In this document: positions 60,934-64,000 of the stretch, one piece after another | Position numbering within the stretch: the first letter of the stretch is position 1 | Layout: the number at the start of each line of letters is the position of its first letter | Origin: CAZPQM01 sp964588995 | GTDB lineage: Bacteria; Pseudomonadota; Alphaproteobacteria; Rickettsiales; UBA8987 | Direction: 5' to 3' | DNA: 64,000 nt | NCBI GenBank assembly: GCA_964588995.1 | Contig: CAZPQM010000008.1 | Coordinates: 43,607-107,606 of the forward strand | Notes under the pieces: model-generated | The model's input: the letters and a program-made list of their open reading frames with translations, nothing else | Told to the model about the DNA's origin: nothing | The model's database searches: none | Position numbers and translations under genes: made by a program

Positions 60934-61851
60934 ATGAGTGTAGATGCGATTCCATTTGATGATCGGGACGGCTTTATCTGGATGAATGGGGAGTTTGTGC
61001 CCTGGCGCGAAGCAAAGGTGCATGTGCTGAATCACGGGCTGCATTATGCCAGCTCCGTCTTTGAAGGTGTGCGGGCTTATAATGGTCGCATCTTTAAGAA
61101 CCAGGAACATAATGAACGGCTGCACCATTCTGCCGAGTTGCTGGGGTTCAAAATACCTTACAGCGTTGAAAAGCTGAATAAAGCCTGTGAGGCGACCATT
61201 AAGAAGCAGGGGGTTAAAAACGGCTATCTTCGCCCGATTGCGTGGCGAGGATCGGAGCAGATGGCAATTCTCACCAACCGCAGTACCACTAACGTTGCCA
61301 TAGCAGCGTGGGAGTGGCCAAGCTATTTCGGCACGGAGGCAAAGGAAAAGGGGCTCAATCTGACCATGGCGAACTGGAAGCGCCCCAGCCCGGAAACCGC
61401 ACCTTCCGCCAGCAAAGCCGCCGGGCTATATATGATTTGTACGTTGTCAAAGAATCAGGCGGTCGACGATGGCTATGATGACGCGCTGATGCTCGACTGG
61501 AAAGGCCGCGTTGCAGAAGCGACGGGCGCAAACGTCTTCTTCGTGATGGACGGGGAGTTGCATACCCCGACGCCGGATTGCTTTCTCGACGGTATTACCC
61601 GCCGCACGGTGATCGAGCTTGCCAGACAGCGCGGCTATGAGGTGGTTGAGCGCCGTATCCTGCCGGGTGAACTAGCCACCGCCACCGAGGCTTTCCTAAC
61701 CGGTACAGCCGCCGAAGTAACGCCGATCGGCAGCATCAAAGGCAATTACGAGGTAGAAGGCGAGCAAGGCAGCGTCAACGCCGCTTACAGCGTTGGCAAA
61801 ATCACCAGGCAACTGATGGACGACTACACCGCATTGGTGCGACATTCGTAA
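60934..61851 (+). CDS. ilvE: Branched-chain amino acid aminotransferase
   Basis: This PLP enzyme makes or degrades Leu, Ile and Val with glutamate/2-oxoglutarate. The 305-residue fold-type IV protein has FIWMNGEFVPWREAKVHVLN, HYASSVFEGVRAYNG, SKAAGLYMICTLSKNQA (PLP-Lys in the ASKAAG block), EATGANVFFV, GITRRTVIELA and FLTGTAAEVTPI. The ATG at 60934 has a TGAGGAT site; upstream in-frame codons are non-homologous. Confidence 0.95.
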   Translation: MSVDAIPFDDRDGFIWMNGEFVPWREAKVHVLNHGLHYASSVFEGVRAYNGRIFKNQEHNERLHHSAELLGFKIPYSVEKLNKACEATIKKQGVKNGYLRPIAWRGSEQMAILTNRSTTNVAIAAWEWPSYFGTEAKEKGLNLTMANWKRPSPETAPSASKAAGLYMICTLSKNQAVDDGYDDALMLDWKGRVAEATGANVFFVMDGELHTPTPDCFLDGITRRTVIELARQRGYEVVERRILPGELATATEAFLTGTAAEVTPIGSIKGNYEVEGEQGSVNAAYSVGKITRQLMDDYTALVRHS

Positions 61852-61935
61852 ACATACCCCCGCACGTCATAATCCTGCGTTTTAGAAATCCGAATCCACT
61901 AGACCTTTAAGCAGATCCGCGTTAAACCTAGCCCC

Positions 61936-62493
61936 ATGTCGACCTTTCAGCGCACCTTGCCGAATGCACTGACCTTCACCCGGATTCTGATCATCCCGGT
62001 GATGATCTGGAGTTTTTACGTTGAAGGCGGGCAGTTGATCGCAGCCGGGTTATTTCTACTGGCAAGCATCACCGATTTTTTTGATGGTCTGCTCGCGCGG
62101 CGCTGGCGGGTGGAATCCAAGCTCGGCACGTTTCTGGATCCGATTGCCGATAAACTGCTTGTCCTTGTGATTATTATTATGCTGATTCACTTTGACCGGC
62201 TCGGAACTATCGACCTTTTCGCAGCGATTATTATCCTCTGCCGCGAGATTTTCGTCTCCGGCCTACGCGAATTCCTCGGCCAGCTGAATGTGTCTGTTCC
62301 GGTGAGTAAACTCGCTAAGTGGAAAACGGCGTTTCAGATGATCGCGCTGTTCCTTCTGATCCTCACCGAAGAAAAGCCGGTAGAGGATATTACCAACATC
62401 ATTGGCGGCTTTTTCCTGTGGGCGGCAGCGATTCTCACCTGCGTCACCGGCTACGCCTATCTGAAAGCCGGACTGAAATATATGGAGCAATAG
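61936..62493 (+). CDS. pgsA: CDP-diacylglycerol--glycerol-3-phosphate 3-phosphatidyltransferase
   Basis: This 185-residue inner-membrane enzyme makes phosphatidylglycerol phosphate. The CDP-alcohol phosphotransferase signature is complete: DFFDGLLARRWRVESKLG followed by TFLDPIADK (D-x2-DG-x2-AR-x8-G-x3-D-x3-D). Start LPNALTFTRILIIPVMIW is typical of PgsA, and about five helices are predicted. It is convergent with the APH-fold gene, two bases apart. Confidence 0.95.
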   Translation: MSTFQRTLPNALTFTRILIIPVMIWSFYVEGGQLIAAGLFLLASITDFFDGLLARRWRVESKLGTFLDPIADKLLVLVIIIMLIHFDRLGTIDLFAAIIILCREIFVSGLREFLGQLNVSVPVSKLAKWKTAFQMIALFLLILTEEKPVEDITNIIGGFFLWAAAILTCVTGYAYLKAGLKYMEQ

Positions 62494-62494
62494 G

Positions 62495-63808
62495 CTAGCG
62501 GTCGCGTACAGAATCCTGAGAATTGTTATAAGGTTCTGCTAAGCGCTTCTGCCAACTCCCCTGCCTTGCGCCTTCGCGGAATGCTTCTTCGGTTATCGGA
62601 GTCAAATCCACAGCTGGATTTAAGCCCAGACTGAGCTGCTTAGTCGCAGCATCAGCAAAAAGTTTGGCTTTTTCTATTTCACCTTGCGGATCCCGACCCG
62701 TGTATCTTTCATGCGCATATTTATCAATCCGCATCACCGCGATATAGCTCGCCGCATTGGCAAGACACGTATAAAAATCAGCATCCCGAATGTCCGCAAT
62801 CGGGGCGATTTCATCGCTGCCGCGTATCACTTCTTTACCCTTAGCGTTCAACTTGCCCGTCTTTATATCGACCCCGCCTACGGAACTCACGGTCGTGGCA
62901 ATATCCATCAACCGGTAACCAAACCCGATATCATCCAGATCCAGCGGAATCAGTTTTCCCGCCCGCTCTGAATCTTTAATACGCTTATTGCCTTCTGTGC
63001 TGCCCACCAGTAACTCATCCTTGCTTTTAGCAGTATAGCTCACCCCCTTGGGTAACCGTTGCCGCTCATAATTATCAAACCACGCATCACCATGCAGCAT
63101 GGTTTTCTGGAGCCCTTTTGCTTCCAGCCCCTGATACTGCTCTGCGATGCGTTCTACCGTTTGAATTAGCGCCTGAATTTTTTCACGACCGGCTTCCTGC
63201 GCTGTGTCATCATTCGGTATGTTATCTATAGGCTTTGTGTCGCTTTCTAGTAGCTTGCGCCCGATATTTCCCAGCTTGATTGCATCACGCGCAATATCGC
63301 GCAATATTTCCAACTGCTTCTGCGGGTCATACGGGTCCAGCGAACCGCGCTCCTTTCCGCGCATGGCCGCAATTTTCTGCTCCAGCTGATCACCGAATTG
63401 TTGGTATCCTTTTAGACGAAAAGCCTCAAACACCCGCCCCATTTGCGTTGGATCGCGTTCTTGACTTCCCTTGGGCATATCACTTTCAATAAAGTCCGTC
63501 ACGAAAACGGTTTTCTCTAACACTATGTTGCCTTGCTGATCTCGCACCTGAGTAATCTGATAGGGAAGCGCTTCCTCACCGTCCTTAAAAATATTCTTGG
63601 GTGGGTTCATATCCAGAGGCACGGTATTGTCTAAACGATCTTGCGTCGCTGCATTCTCTCCAGCCAGCATCTCCTGAAAAGTGATGGTGCGTATGGCCTC
63701 ATTTTGCGTTTTACCATGACTGCGATTGACTTCCGGCGGCTCAATAATCGTTAAAAAAAGAACTTCATTCTCGGCCTTAACTGCAGCTTTTTCACTGTTT
63801 TCAGCCAC
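62495..63808 (-). CDS. Aminoglycoside phosphotransferase/choline-kinase-fold protein, 5' end unclear
   Basis: The frame from 63808 encodes 437 residues. It contains the Brenner-type catalytic motif TMLHGDAWFDNY and the metal motif IPLDLDDIGFGYRLMDIATT of APH/choline kinases, with a long helical lid insert (about 140-240). The true protein begins earlier: in frame upstream lies ALGGQPFFVSNWEGGGTNKD, the Gly-rich ATP loop of this fold, but no standard start codon occurs in that frame before a stop near 63980. A single lost T near 63957 would join it to an ATG at 63987. Substrate unknown. Confidence 0.75.
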   Translation of the reverse strand: MAENSEKAAVKAENEVLFLTIIEPPEVNRSHGKTQNEAIRTITFQEMLAGENAATQDRLDNTVPLDMNPPKNIFKDGEEALPYQITQVRDQQGNIVLEKTVFVTDFIESDMPKGSQERDPTQMGRVFEAFRLKGYQQFGDQLEQKIAAMRGKERGSLDPYDPQKQLEILRDIARDAIKLGNIGRKLLESDTKPIDNIPNDDTAQEAGREKIQALIQTVERIAEQYQGLEAKGLQKTMLHGDAWFDNYERQRLPKGVSYTAKSKDELLVGSTEGNKRIKDSERAGKLIPLDLDDIGFGYRLMDIATTVSSVGGVDIKTGKLNAKGKEVIRGSDEIAPIADIRDADFYTCLANAASYIAVMRIDKYAHERYTGRDPQGEIEKAKLFADAATKQLSLGLNPAVDLTPITEEAFREGARQGSWQKRLAEPYNNSQDSVRDR

Positions 63809-63987
63809 TACAAAGGGGATAAAATCTTTATTGGTCCCCCCTCCTTCCCAGTTAGAAACAAAGAAAGGTTGCCCTCCCAGCGCGCTTGCAAGAACTTCAG
63901 CCGCCGCCGCAGCATTGGAATTTTTAATCTGATCCGGTGGATAAAGGCCTAAAGGACAAAATGTGGGGCTGTTAGGTCTTTATCCAT
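63809..63987 (-). other. Probable 5' part of the APH-fold gene, possibly frameshifted
   Basis: On the minus strand this stretch encodes GLYPPDQIKNSNAAAAAEVL and then the Gly-rich loop FFVSNWEGGGTNKDF, in frame with the gene downstream. The ATG at 63985-63987 opens MDKDLTAPHF in a neighbouring frame and meets the other frame at a four-T run near 63957. The start could also be a rare codon. Confidence 0.5.
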
Positions 63988-64000
63988 TTGAAATTTTTTA

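Overview
The window reads as a chromosomal segment of a free-living or epibiotic alphaproteobacterium. Signs of this are the SdhAF4-like (DUF1674) protein, an ELM1/DUF1022 protein, the ligase-associated Lhr helicase/exonuclease/PdeM/ligase cluster, and intergenic repeats of the GTCAT...ATGAC type. Base composition is mid-range, by eye about 50-55% GC in most genes and clearly more AT-rich at 17.8-19.7 kb. I cannot fix the genus; Micavibrionales- or Rickettsiales-like lineages are only a guess. No rRNA, tRNA, insertion sequence, prophage or CRISPR array was seen.

Layout. 0-3.7 kb holds housekeeping genes: a partial maf-like gene, folE, an FKBP, trmB, 5-formyl-THF cyclo-ligase and a YmdB-type phosphoesterase. 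3.7-10 kb is an exopolysaccharide export operon on the minus strand (beta-barrel protein, OPX lipoprotein, Wzc-like tyrosine kinase, Wzx-like flippase). It ends in a tiny SdhAF4 gene and is flanked by a divergent pyruvyltransferase; an initiating sugar transferase lies apart at 12.9 kb. 10-17 kb has a BI-1 protein, hisZ, nfu, nadA, a PQQ-type sugar dehydrogenase and mtaB. 17.2-20.1 kb is an accessory patch: a frameshifted ion-channel gene, an overlapping pair (AAC(3)-like plus an orphan) and repeats. 20-36 kb carries thiC, a methyltransferase/YihY/hydrolase run, an RTX serralysin-like protein, trxB, a BCCT transporter, a peroxiredoxin, an ELM1 protein, a large orphan, ftsY and an MFS transporter.

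36-53 kb is a signalling and stress island: a KdpD-like kinase with a single-domain receiver, Dps, several small envelope-stress proteins (DUF1328, entericidin, Pmp3, DUF883, holin-like), a KdpE-like regulator, a Crp/Fnr regulator, a flavin disulfide reductase and an alpha-carbonic anhydrase. It closes with a YfiR/hybrid-signalling cassette (YfiR, histidine kinase, receiver-ATPase fusion) next to a TonB receptor. 53-59 kb is the ligase-associated DNA-repair cluster (PdeM, DEXH helicase, beta-CASP exonuclease, ATP-dependent ligase). The end holds a small membrane protein, Hsp20, ilvE, pgsA and an APH-fold protein.

The most unusual signal is a set of short dispersed repeat elements with hairpins and GTCAT/ATGAC ends. 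They lie between genes and also inside coding sequences: in frame in thiC, as the C-terminal tail of the repair helicase, and (as a different GC-rich 30-bp tandem plus palindrome) as an insert of about 74 residues in the DNA ligase. This recalls the protein-coding palindromic elements of Rickettsia. A second theme is several frameshifts, at least two of them at homopolymers (potassium channel, GltS-like symporter, a 54-codon ORF, the APH-like gene). These may be assembly indels or real decay.
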